Assembly (NCBI GenBank): GCA_028871815.1
Contig: JAGWMJ010000002.1
Coordinates: forward strand, 248,001 to 312,000
Direction: 5' to 3'
Origin: Armatimonadota bacterium
Lineage (GTDB): Bacteria; Armatimonadota; Chthonomonadetes; Chthonomonadales; Chthonomonadaceae
Length of the DNA: 64,000 nucleotides
Shown here: positions 46,138-53,703 of the stretch, piece by piece
How the letters are laid out: every line of letters begins with the position of its first letter
Numbering within the stretch: the stretch's first letter is position 1
Position numbers and translations under genes: made by a program
Notes under the pieces: model-generated
The model's database searches: none
What the model saw: the letters and a program-made list of their open reading frames with translations, nothing else
Told to the model about the DNA's origin: nothing

Positions 46138-47318
46138 TTGCATTGGCGAGCACCGGACCGCATCGACGGCCGCACGACGCAGGTTACCGACGCCAACAGC
46201 AACGTGGTAAAATTCGGATATGACTGGGGCAGCCGCCTCACGTCGGAAACGCGAACCGGCTCGAACCCGTACTCCATTTCGTATACGGTGGATCCGGTAG
46301 GAAACCGCACCGGCGAAACGGTGGGAAGCACCTCTACAAGCTTCACGATGGATAACGACGATGAGCTTACATCGACTAGCGGCGGATTCTCGAACAGCGA
46401 TTCGTACAACGCCAACGGCGAGCAGACCGGCCGCACGCTGGCCGGCACGGCATACACCCTCGCCTTCGATTACGACGGCCAGCTCAAGTCGATCACACAG
46501 GGTACGGCGGTGACCGGTTTCGGCTATGACGCCCTGGGCCGCCGTGTGAGCCGCACCGCTTCAGGCACCACCACCTCCACGCAATACGCTGGCGGCGTGC
46601 CGGTGACCGAAATGCAGGGAAGCGCCTTCACGGCGGCTTACACCCTCGGCAACGACCTGCTCCGCCTAACGGCGCGTACCCCGCATTCGATGGCGTGGGA
46701 TCGGCACGCGCCGAAACCAACAGTTCCGGCACAGCCACGGTCACGCAGGATTTCGACGCGTTTGGAAACACGATCGCGAGCAGCGGATCTACCTCCAGCC
46801 CATACAACTTCGCCGGCGACTGGGCGTACCAGAGCGACGGGGACGCCGGGCTGCAGCACCTAGGAGCACGCTATTACGACCCGCAGGTCGGGCGGTTCGC
46901 CGGCCGCGACGGCATGCTGGACCAGATTCCGTACGCATATTGCGGAGGCGAGTCGAACGATTTGATGGATCCGAGCGGGTGTTGGCCTAAATGGCCGTTC
47001 TGGCGCGGAGTGATCGCCGGCGGAGCGGCCCTAATCTTGGTTGGCGTCGGTGGAGCGATCGTTGTACTAGCCCTCGGCGGCGGACTGATCGTAGGGACAA
47101 TCGTCGGGGCTGTGGGCGGGGCTACGGTTGGGGTGATTGGCTGGGGATGGGGTCTGGCCCGGACGGATCCCGACGGCGTCACTCCGGGGGGCCTTGAAGA
47201 GGCGGCGTTAAAGGGGGGCATCCTCGGCGCCTTGCGTGGCCTGCCATATGGCAGCTTTACCGCCCGCCTCGATCCGCCTCCGGTGCGATTGCCGTACGGG
47301 ATACAAGGGCCGTTCTGA
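46138..47318 (+). pseudogene. Orphan Rhs module B, core frameshifted, tip hydrophobic
   Basis: Core homology starts at ~46169 (R-T-T-Q-V-T-D-A-N-S-N). Compared with copy A, one base is missing close to 46666, in the codons after N-D-L-L-R. The frame from 46138 therefore runs off into another reading frame and ends at 46863, while the correct continuation from about 46667 is open to 47318. It resumes with G-S-A-R-A-E-T-N-S, reaches D-P-S-G at 46968-46979, then gives a ~112-residue tip with a long Gly-rich hydrophobic segment (~47 residues). Either GTG 46695 reinitiates the second part, or the gene is dead. It has no signal sequence. Confidence 0.75.
46169..46979 (+). repeat. Rhs core repeat, copy B
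   Basis: The longest copy. It includes the early part missing in A (R-T-T-Q-V-T-D through S-N-P-Y) and the middle part missing in C. Carries the one-base deletion near 46666. Confidence 0.8.
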
Positions 47319-47415
47319 TGCGAGCGCACGGCCAAATCCGCGCATGTTGCTGGCCCCGAAGCTGTGCGCAACCTGGTTGCGGTGGGGTGCTGCCCGGCTG
47401 GATCGGAGGGTTCCG

Positions 47416-47829
47416 ATGACGAGCGCCGTCGCACCGGCGGCATGTTCGGACATGATAGAGCATATCATCATCGCGTTCGGATTAGCCGCGCTCGGGTTAT
47501 TGTATACGATCATCGTCGGGCCGCCGTTAGCCGCTATCATGCGCCGGTCGCCCGACGGCGTTGACCGCGTGGTGCGGGGATTGATCGTCGGTCCCAGCTT
47601 CGCTCCCGGGCCGCTCGGGTTCATGGTACTCATCGGCACTTTCGACGACCGCGCCGCGTCACCGGAACGCTGGCTTGCCGCTGTGGGCTATCTCGTCATA
47701 TGGGGTATCACCGTTCGGTCCATTGCACGCCGTCGGCAACTCTGGTGCGAAATAATCGGCGTGCCGATCGGCGACACGGCGCCGGGTAGCGCGAGTCGGT
47801 CGCACGACGCAGGTCACGGATGCCAATAA
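47416..47829 (+). CDS. Three-helix membrane protein, candidate immunity protein of module B
   Basis: 137 residues from ATG 47416, with perfectly placed GGAGG. The frame is open to 47236 but only this start has a signal. Three transmembrane stretches: I-I-I-A-F-G-L-A-A-L-G-L-L-Y-T-I-I-V, L-I-V-G-P-S-F-A-P-G-P-L-G-F-M-V-L-I, and W-L-A-A-V-G-Y-L-V-I-W-G-I. It sits 97 bases after tip B, whose own sequence is hydrophobic. Multi-helix immunity proteins protecting against membrane-acting toxins are known in colicin-like systems. The last ~10 codons lie inside the start of core copy C, so its 3' end was altered by the rearrangement. Confidence 0.6.
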   Translation: MTSAVAPAACSDMIEHIIIAFGLAALGLLYTIIVGPPLAAIMRRSPDGVDRVVRGLIVGPSFAPGPLGFMVLIGTFDDRAASPERWLAAVGYLVIWGITVRSIARRRQLWCEIIGVPIGDTAPGSASRSHDAGHGCQ

Positions 47830-48400
47830 CAACGTGATAAAATTCGGCTACGACTGGGGCAGCCGCCTCACGTCGGAAACGCGGACCGGCTCAAACCCGT
47901 ACTCGATTTCGTATACGGTGGATCCGGTTGGAAACCGCACCGGCGAAACGGTGGGAACCGCCGCTACGAGTTTCACGATGGATAACGACGATGAGCTTAC
48001 GTCGACCAGCGGTGGATTCGCGAACAGCTATTCGTACAACGTCAACGCCGAGCAGTCCGGCCGCACGCTGGCCGGTACGGCGTACAGCCTCGCCTTCGAT
48101 TACGATGGCCCCGGCTCGGCACGCGCCGAAACCAATAGTTCCGGCACGGCCACGGTCACGCAGGATTTCAACGCGTTTCGAAGCACCATCGCCAGCAGCG
48201 GCTCGACGTCGAGCACGTACAACTTCGCCGGCGACTGGGCCTACCAGAGCAATGGCGACGCCGGGCTGCAGCACCTAGGAGCACGCTATTACGACCCGCA
48301 GGTCGGTCGGTTCACCAGCCGCGACAGCATGCTCGACCAGATACCGTACGCGTATTGCGGGGGCGAACCGAACGATTTCGTGAATCCGAGCGGGTGCGGT
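47799..48400 (+). pseudogene. Orphan Rhs module C, degenerate (internal deletion, no tip)
   Basis: The open frame from GTG 47834 reads V-I-K-F-G-Y-D-W-G-S-R-L-T-S-E-T-R-T, through the core, to N-P-S-G-C at 48383-48397 (the boundary is D-P-x-G in A and B, so Asp is changed to Asn). Compared with A it lacks exactly 216 bases (72 codons, between F-D-Y-D-G and G-S-A-R-A) at a short repeat. Beyond 48400 the frame continues through smpB without protein-like composition, so no tip remains. Start codon, signal and companion gene are missing. Likely a non-functional remnant. Confidence 0.75.
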
Positions 48401-48714
48401 GTGCTGGCGGCCAGGCGGCATCGGCGCCAGCGGCCGGTGGTCACGACGTTTAATCGATGCTCGGCGCCTTCGGGACAGCTATCCACAAGAGTCCCGGCCC
48501 TCGACGCACACGTTTTGGGTTCAGGCAGCGGTCCGCAGCGGCGCTTGCGTTGCCATAACGACGGAATACCGCTCCGCATTCCAAACTCCAGGATCGTCGT
48601 GCCCGGGTTAGCTTCGGCCTACGCCGCGGTTTGTAAGTCCGCCTTGCCTCGGCCGCGCATCTCATCCCAGCGGCGGCAGGTACACTCTCTAGCTGCTGCA
48701 CGCTGCCACGAGCC
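48401..48714. other. Stretch between Rhs remnant C and smpB, no gene recognised
   Basis: Downstream of the last core repeat no frame on either strand is protein-like, though the C frame itself stays open until 48853 by chance. TACACT at 48681-48686 could be the -10 of smpB. It could represent the scar of a lost tip and immunity gene. Confidence 0.4.
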
Positions 48715-49215
48715 ATGCTCACCTCAACCCTTCCTCAAAAGCCTCAAAAGCAGCCACCACGCGCTCCGGTTATACAGAACCGTCGGGCGCGCCATGAGTA
48801 CCATATCCACGACACGCTGGTTGCGGGCATCGTGCTGGCCGGCGTCGAGGTGAAGTCGCTGCGTGCCGGCCGCGCCAATCTCTCGGACGCCTTCGCTCGC
48901 GTCGAGCACGGCGAGGTATGGCTCTACAATTTGCACATCTCTCCGTGGGCGCAGGGCAGCCAGTGGAATGGCGAGCCCACGCGTCGGCGCAAACTGCTCC
49001 TACATCGCGCGCAGATCGAGCAGATCCGCGTTCAGAGTGAGCAGAAGGGACGGTCGATCGTGCCGCTCAAGATATTCTTTGACCGCGGCTTCGCAAAGCT
49101 GGAGATCGCCATCGCAGAGGGAAAGAAGCTCCACGACAAGCGTGAGTCGATTGCAGAGAAGGACCGGCTGCGGGAGAGCGCGCGCGAGGCGGCACGCGGA
49201 GGGCGCGATGGGTAG
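48715..49215 (+). CDS. smpB: SsrA-binding protein SmpB
   Basis: 166 residues. SmpB blocks: N-R-R-A-R-H-E-Y-H-I, A-G-I-V-L-A-G-V-E-V-K-S-L-R-A-G-R-A-N-L-S-D-A-F, R-R-R-K-L-L-L-H, and the C-terminal K-K-L-H-D-K-R-E-S-I-A-E-K-D with a basic tail. The N-terminal ~20 residues are Pro/Gln-rich and extra to the family. It binds tmRNA and helps release stalled ribosomes. tmRNA (ssrA) is not in this window. Five bases separate it from galK. Confidence 0.95.
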   Translation: MLTSTLPQKPQKQPPRAPVIQNRRARHEYHIHDTLVAGIVLAGVEVKSLRAGRANLSDAFARVEHGEVWLYNLHISPWAQGSQWNGEPTRRRKLLLHRAQIEQIRVQSEQKGRSIVPLKIFFDRGFAKLEIAIAEGKKLHDKRESIAEKDRLRESAREAARGGRDG

Positions 49216-49220
49216 CCGCG

Positions 49221-50393
49221 GTGGATGACGCGGCGCTGGCGGAGTTGGTTGTCGAGGAGCATCGCCGCCAGTTTCGATGCTCGCCACAGCTTATTGCCCG
49301 GGCGCCGGGCCGCGTCAATCTGATCGGTGAGCACACCGATTACAACGATGGGTTTGTTTTTCCAGCCGCGATTGAGCGCAGCGTAATGATCGGCGCGTCA
49401 CCACGCGATGATCGCACCGTTCTTGCCTGGTCCGCCCAGTTTCAGCGCCCGACGCGCTTCAACCTCGACACGATCCAGCATGCCCGCACGCACGCCAGTG
49501 CCTGGAGCAACTACCTCCGGGCGATGGCGGCGCTCCTTCCGGATACCGGAATACCACTCTGCGGCCTCAACTGTACGATTGCGGGTTCCGTACCTCTCGG
49601 CGCCGGCCTCAGCTCCAGCGCCGCCATGCTGGTGGCATGCGGGCTATGCCTCAGCACGGCAGCCGGTGTGCCGCTCTCCGGGGTAGCTCTGGCGCTCCTG
49701 GCCCAGCGCGCCGAGCGTGAGTTCGTAGGCGTCAACGTCGGCATTATGGATCAGTACATCTCCGCGCTCGGCCAGCGCGGGCACGCTCTGCTGATAGATA
49801 CACGTTCACTCGAGTTCAAGCCGGCGCCGCTGCCGGAAGCCGGCCTCTCCATCGTGATCGCAGATACGCTGAAACCGCGTGGGCTTGTCAAATCGGCGTA
49901 CAACACACGGCGACGCGAGTGCGAACTCGCCGTCCAGCTTCTAAAGCCGGTGCTGCCCGGCATAACCGCGCTGCGCGACGTTTCGCTGCTGCAATTGGAG
50001 CAGCACGAGCAGCTACTGCCGCAGCCGGTCCGAAACCGTGCTCGCCACGTAGTTACGGAGGATGAGCGCACTCTGCAGGCATTCGACGCGCTCCAACGCG
50101 GTGAGTTTGAGTTGTTCGGATCTTTGATGAACCAATCGCACAGCAGCCTTCGTGACTGGTACGAAGTCAGCTGCCCGGAGCTCGATGCGCTCACCGAGGC
50201 CGCGCTCACTATTCCCGGTGTGCTTGGATCGCGCATGACGGGCGCCGGCTTCGGCGGTTGTACGGTGAGCCTTGTGCGTGATGAGTCGGTTGAACTGTTC
50301 CGGCAAGAGGTGCCCAGGCTGTACCATATAGCCACCGGCGGGCAGACCGAAATACTGGTAACCCGCGCGGCCAGCGGCGCCTGCCTGCTGTAA
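49221..50393 (+). CDS. galK: Galactokinase
   Basis: 390 residues from GTG 49221, five bases after smpB, probably cotranscribed. Galactokinase signature G-R-V-N-L-I-G-E-H-T-D-Y-N-D-G-F (residues 30-45); GHMP ATP loop P-L-G-A-G-L-S-S-S-A-A-M-L; I-M-D-Q-Y containing the catalytic Asp; and C-terminal R-M-T-G-A-G-F-G-G-C. It phosphorylates galactose at C1 in the Leloir pathway; the epimerase at 18244 could serve the same pathway. The sugar ABC proteins in the window might import galactose, an inference only. Confidence 0.95.
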   Translation: MDDAALAELVVEEHRRQFRCSPQLIARAPGRVNLIGEHTDYNDGFVFPAAIERSVMIGASPRDDRTVLAWSAQFQRPTRFNLDTIQHARTHASAWSNYLRAMAALLPDTGIPLCGLNCTIAGSVPLGAGLSSSAAMLVACGLCLSTAAGVPLSGVALALLAQRAEREFVGVNVGIMDQYISALGQRGHALLIDTRSLEFKPAPLPEAGLSIVIADTLKPRGLVKSAYNTRRRECELAVQLLKPVLPGITALRDVSLLQLEQHEQLLPQPVRNRARHVVTEDERTLQAFDALQRGEFELFGSLMNQSHSSLRDWYEVSCPELDALTEAALTIPGVLGSRMTGAGFGGCTVSLVRDESVELFRQEVPRLYHIATGGQTEILVTRAASGACLL

Positions 50394-50630
50394 CCGGTAC
50401 GGAGCAAGCTGCCCGCTTTCCGGACCGATTGTCCCCCCGTTCTAATCCGGAATTGTGTTGGATACTGCATAGCCGGCGAACAAACGGGCCGACCAGTCAA
50501 TCATACTTTTCCGTCAGGCGCCACAGCCCCGGTGCATAAGTCCCTAATCGGGTCGGCAGTGCCTGCACAAAAGTCCCTGTGCCGGCACACTTTTGGGTGT
50601 CTGCAATTCCAGTTTCGGTCCTGAGCAATC

Positions 50631-50846
50631 ATGATATCCACCACCCTCAAGCCAGTCCGGCCACTTATCGTTGATCCGCCCCGCAACCTTGACGTCTGGG
50701 TGCTTTCACGGCGGATGACAGAATCCACGGGAGACGACCGGGCGCAGCGTCTCGGCGCCAAGCCATCGTACCGATCCCAGAGTCCCGTTCGTGAGTTTGC
50801 GCAGATTGTGTTCCGTCCACTGCGTATGGGTTTCGTCCGAGGATGA
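50631..50846 (+). CDS. 71-residue ORF duplicating the exosortase N-terminus
   Basis: Starts at ATG 50631 and ends with a four-base overlap (ATGA) with the exosortase start. Residues 15-33 (D-P-P-R-N-L-D-V-W-V-L-S-R-R-M-T-E-S-T) align without gaps, and at identical residue numbers, with D-P-V-P-V-P-D-A-W-V-L-A-R-R-L-T-D-S-P of the following exosortase. DNA similarity covers ~50673-50740 versus ~50885-50950. The remaining ~38 residues show no similarity and no membrane helix. No clear ribosome binding site. It may be a truncated duplicate or a separately kept regulatory peptide. Confidence 0.5.
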   Translation: MISTTLKPVRPLIVDPPRNLDVWVLSRRMTESTGDDRAQRLGAKPSYRSQSPVREFAQIVFRPLRMGFVRG

Positions 50847-51847
50847 CCGATGCTGCCGGTAGAGCGGCAACATCACTTCATCACGATCCGGTTCCGGTTC
50901 CCGACGCCTGGGTGCTTGCGCGGCGACTGACAGACTCGCCGCGCGAGCAGCCGGCCCACCCGGACGCTTTGTCCGGCCGGAGCCCTGGACCACGGGCTTC
51001 CCAGGCCCTTCTTCTTGGGGCGTTCGGCGGCTTGATGGCGCTGGCCTTCCTTCTGGCATTCCTACCATTTGCACCGGTCTGGAAGTCAGACCCGAATCTC
51101 ACATTTGGGCCGGCAGTGGTAGCAGCTGCGATTGTTGTGGCAATCATCCGGCGTCGCAGCATCGCAGCGGTCACCCAGCCGCATGGCGCGGGTCTGGTGG
51201 TTGCGGGCGGGGCAGCGCTCCTGTTCGTAATCGGATCGCTGACGGATGTGGATCCGGCCTGCGCCCTCGGTGCGGCGCTGCTTGCAATTGGAGGCTGCCT
51301 CTGGCTGTTTGGATGGCGATCGGCGGCCGCGGCATCCGGTCCAGCAGCCGTTGCGATGTTCGCCGTACCGTGGCCATCCACTCTGGTGGCTCTGCTGGCC
51401 AATCCGCTCCGAGGCGCCAGTGTAACCGGCGCGCTGCTCATGACACGTCTGGTCGGCGTCAAGGTGCTGCCGGCCGGCATCCTTCTCACGGTGCTGCCTG
51501 CACATGCGGGCGGCGAGCCATTTCGCCTTATCGTTGCCGATGCCTGCGATGGTTACGGCTCCCTGCTGGTTCTTGGCGCCATCGCCACAATGGTTGCATG
51601 TTTTACGCCCGGGTCGTGGTTCAACCGCGGCTTACTGATCGCGCTGGCGCTGCCGCTCGCCGTCATCACCAACGCCGTGCGGCTGGCCAATGTATTGGTG
51701 ATGTCTGCTTATGCCGGGCGGGCCGCCGCTATGCGCGTTCACGAACTTGAGCATCCGTTCCTGCTCCTGCTGGTCTGCCTCGTCCTGATGGGTGCTCGAT
51801 CGCTTTTGATCCGAGCGGATCGACGCCGAAGTGGCGGCCCGGAATGA
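50843..51847 (+). CDS. Exosortase/archaeosortase-family transpeptidase
   Basis: 334 residues with about eight transmembrane helices. An unusually long soluble N-terminus (~50 residues) shares the D-x-W-V-L-x-R-R motif with the upstream ORF. The catalytic triad of the family is in place: Cys235 in V-A-D-A-C-D-G-Y-G-S-L (where most members have A-C-S-G), Arg280 in I-T-N-A-V-R-L-A-N, and His300 or His304 in R-V-H-E-L-E-H. Exosortases cleave PEP-CTERM-type tails and attach proteins to surface polysaccharide. No PEP-CTERM substrate is encoded here. It overlaps epsI by four bases. Confidence 0.85.
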   Translation: MTDAAGRAATSLHHDPVPVPDAWVLARRLTDSPREQPAHPDALSGRSPGPRASQALLLGAFGGLMALAFLLAFLPFAPVWKSDPNLTFGPAVVAAAIVVAIIRRRSIAAVTQPHGAGLVVAGGAALLFVIGSLTDVDPACALGAALLAIGGCLWLFGWRSAAAASGPAAVAMFAVPWPSTLVALLANPLRGASVTGALLMTRLVGVKVLPAGILLTVLPAHAGGEPFRLIVADACDGYGSLLVLGAIATMVACFTPGSWFNRGLLIALALPLAVITNAVRLANVLVMSAYAGRAAAMRVHELEHPFLLLLVCLVLMGARSLLIRADRRRSGGPE

Positions 51848-52491
51848 CCACACGGCTCCTTGTCATCAATAGCCTTGCCGCCGTGATGCTGCTTGCCGCG
51901 TGGGCGATTCGACCTGGTAAGGGCCCTGTGGCTACCCGGCATCTCGCGTCACTGCATCTCGCGCTTCCCGGTTGGACAACGGCCACGGAAACGCTGCCGC
52001 CGTCGGAAGACGCCATGCTGCAGGCGCAAGACGTTCTGTTACAGGACTACACGCTGCCCGGCGATGGCTGGCTGGACTTCGCACTCATCGTTGGCAGCCG
52101 GCGCCAGTCGCTGCACCGTCCCGAGGCTTGCCTGGCCGGCGACGGCTGGGTGACGCTTCAAACCGAGCCGGTCACGCTCAAGCTGGACGGCCTCGACATT
52201 CACGCCGAGCGCTCGCTGCTCAACCGCGAAGGCCATCTGGCCCTGGTTACCTGGTTCTTCACCGATGGCTCGGTTACTACTCCGGGTCAGGTGCAGTTGC
52301 TGTTACGCCAGGTGCAGGCGCGGCTGGCAGGAGGCCGCGGTGATGCCGCTCTCGTGCGGGTGATGACGGCGGTTACCGGTAAATCGGGAGAGGCCGATGC
52401 GGTAACGCGAGCATTCCTGGCCCGCAACATACTCACCATTCTGCGCGCCGCCGGACCGCCGGCCGCCAACACCGCAGGAGCGAATCAATGA
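51844..52491 (+). CDS. Exosortase-associated EpsI-family protein (DUF3485)
   Basis: 215 residues. ATG 51844 overlaps the exosortase stop. A single N-terminal membrane anchor (residues ~5-22), then a periplasmic domain with the family core around H-R-P-E-A-C-L-A-G-D-G-W (His91, Cys96), equivalent to the H-S-P-E-x-C-Y-P-G motif, and L-V-T-W-F-F-T-D-G. EpsI proteins partner with exosortases in polysaccharide-linked sorting; their biochemical role is not settled. The stop overlaps the start of the GT2 gene. Confidence 0.85.
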   Translation: MTTRLLVINSLAAVMLLAAWAIRPGKGPVATRHLASLHLALPGWTTATETLPPSEDAMLQAQDVLLQDYTLPGDGWLDFALIVGSRRQSLHRPEACLAGDGWVTLQTEPVTLKLDGLDIHAERSLLNREGHLALVTWFFTDGSVTTPGQVQLLLRQVQARLAGGRGDAALVRVMTAVTGKSGEADAVTRAFLARNILTILRAAGPPAANTAGANQ

Positions 52492-53660
52492 GCCTGGCGC
52501 TGATCGTTATCTTTTGGCTGATGTGGGGCCTTGCTGCCTTCACGTACGTGGTATTCCCGGTTTCGCTGTGGCTCGCCGCCAAAACCCGGCGTGCCGCAGC
52601 CGAGCCGGCGCTGCTGGACGACGCGGATTTGCCCACCGTGGTGATGGTGGTTGCGGCGCATAATGAAGAGCGACACATTGCGGCCAAGCTGGCCAACAGC
52701 TGGGCGCTGGACTATCCGCAGAGCAAGTTCACCCTCACGATCGGCTCGGATGGTTCCTCCGATGGCACCAACCATTTGCTGGCATCCTGCACGCGGCCCA
52801 ACTTCCGGGCACGCCTTTTCACGCAGCGCCGCGGCAAGCCTTCGGTACTGAACGACCTGGTTGCCGAGGTGGATGCCGACATTATCGTGATGTCCGACGC
52901 GAACACTCGGTATGCACCGGACGCCCTCCGGCGGCTGGTCCGCCACTTCCGCGATGCGAACGTGGGCTGTGTCAGCGGCGAGTTAAAGCTGGGGCAGAAC
53001 GGCGGCGTCTCAGGCGAGGGGCTCTACTGGAAGTACGAGGGCTGGATCAAGCGGTGCGAGAGCCGGCTGGGCTTTCTGATGGGCTGCAACGGCGGGATCT
53101 ATGCGATGCGCCGCTCGCTCTACCAGCCGCTCCCGGCGGGTACCATCGTGGACGACTATGTGCAGAGCCTGAGCGTACTCCGCGGCGGGAAGCAGGTAAA
53201 GTTCGATCCCACAGCTGTGGCCGTCGAGCCGCCCTGCGAATCGGCGCGCGACGAAATGGTTCGGAAGTCTCGCATCGGCGCCGGCGCGTTCCAGTCCATC
53301 GGCCTCACCGCCGATCTGCTGCACCCGCGCCATGGGCTGAAAGCCTATGCGTTCCTCGGGCACAAGGTGATGCGTTGGTTCGTTCCGTGGTACCTGCTAA
53401 TAGGTTTTGTAGCGAATATGCTTCTGGTGACGCATCCGTTCTACCAGGCGCTGATGCTGCTGCAGATGTCCGGCGTATTCACCGCCTGGCTGGCTTACCG
53501 CAATCTGCTGCCCCGATTCGCACCGCGACTGGCGCGCCCTGTCAGCTACTTCTACCTGATGAACTATGCTCTCTTCTGCGGATTCTGGCGGTTCGTGTGC
53601 CGCACGCAGAAGGTCACATGGGAGCGTGCCGCCACGGTGGTTCAGCCGGCAAACGCTTAA
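52488..53660 (+). CDS. Family 2 glycosyltransferase, processive-type
   Basis: 390 residues, overlapping epsI by four bases. One N-terminal helix, the GT2 domain at ~45-270 (V-V-A-A-H-N-E-E, S-D-G-S-S-D-G-T, I-V-M-S-D-A-N-T giving the D-x-N/D site, I-V-D-D-Y with the catalytic Asp), and three or four C-terminal membrane helices. A hyaluronan/cellulose-synthase-like layout, likely building or extending the exopolysaccharide of this locus on the cytoplasmic face. The final part lacks a Q-x-x-R-W motif; R-K-S-R-I-G-A-G-A-F is at that position, so it may not be processive. Confidence 0.85.
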   Translation: MSLALIVIFWLMWGLAAFTYVVFPVSLWLAAKTRRAAAEPALLDDADLPTVVMVVAAHNEERHIAAKLANSWALDYPQSKFTLTIGSDGSSDGTNHLLASCTRPNFRARLFTQRRGKPSVLNDLVAEVDADIIVMSDANTRYAPDALRRLVRHFRDANVGCVSGELKLGQNGGVSGEGLYWKYEGWIKRCESRLGFLMGCNGGIYAMRRSLYQPLPAGTIVDDYVQSLSVLRGGKQVKFDPTAVAVEPPCESARDEMVRKSRIGAGAFQSIGLTADLLHPRHGLKAYAFLGHKVMRWFVPWYLLIGFVANMLLVTHPFYQALMLLQMSGVFTAWLAYRNLLPRFAPRLARPVSYFYLMNYALFCGFWRFVCRTQKVTWERAATVVQPANA

Positions 53661-53703
53661 GAAGTGGCGCCGGCGGCATCCATTCCCGCCGGGTGCGCGT
53701 GCC

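Noticed and set aside
43868-48400. Interpretation of the Rhs copies as an insertion sequence or transposon
   Set aside because: There are no terminal inverted repeats, no transposase and the repeats are protein-coding core ends in the same frame context.
48401-48853. Possible tip of Rhs module C
   Set aside because: The frame remains open through smpB, but the sequence is not protein-like, has no hydrophobic or catalytic pattern, and is not followed by a companion gene.
50531-50600. Possible riboswitch upstream of the exosortase genes
   Set aside because: Two imperfect copies of TGCAyAA-AGTCCCT occur, but the conserved blocks of known riboswitch classes, including cyclic di-GMP aptamers, are absent.
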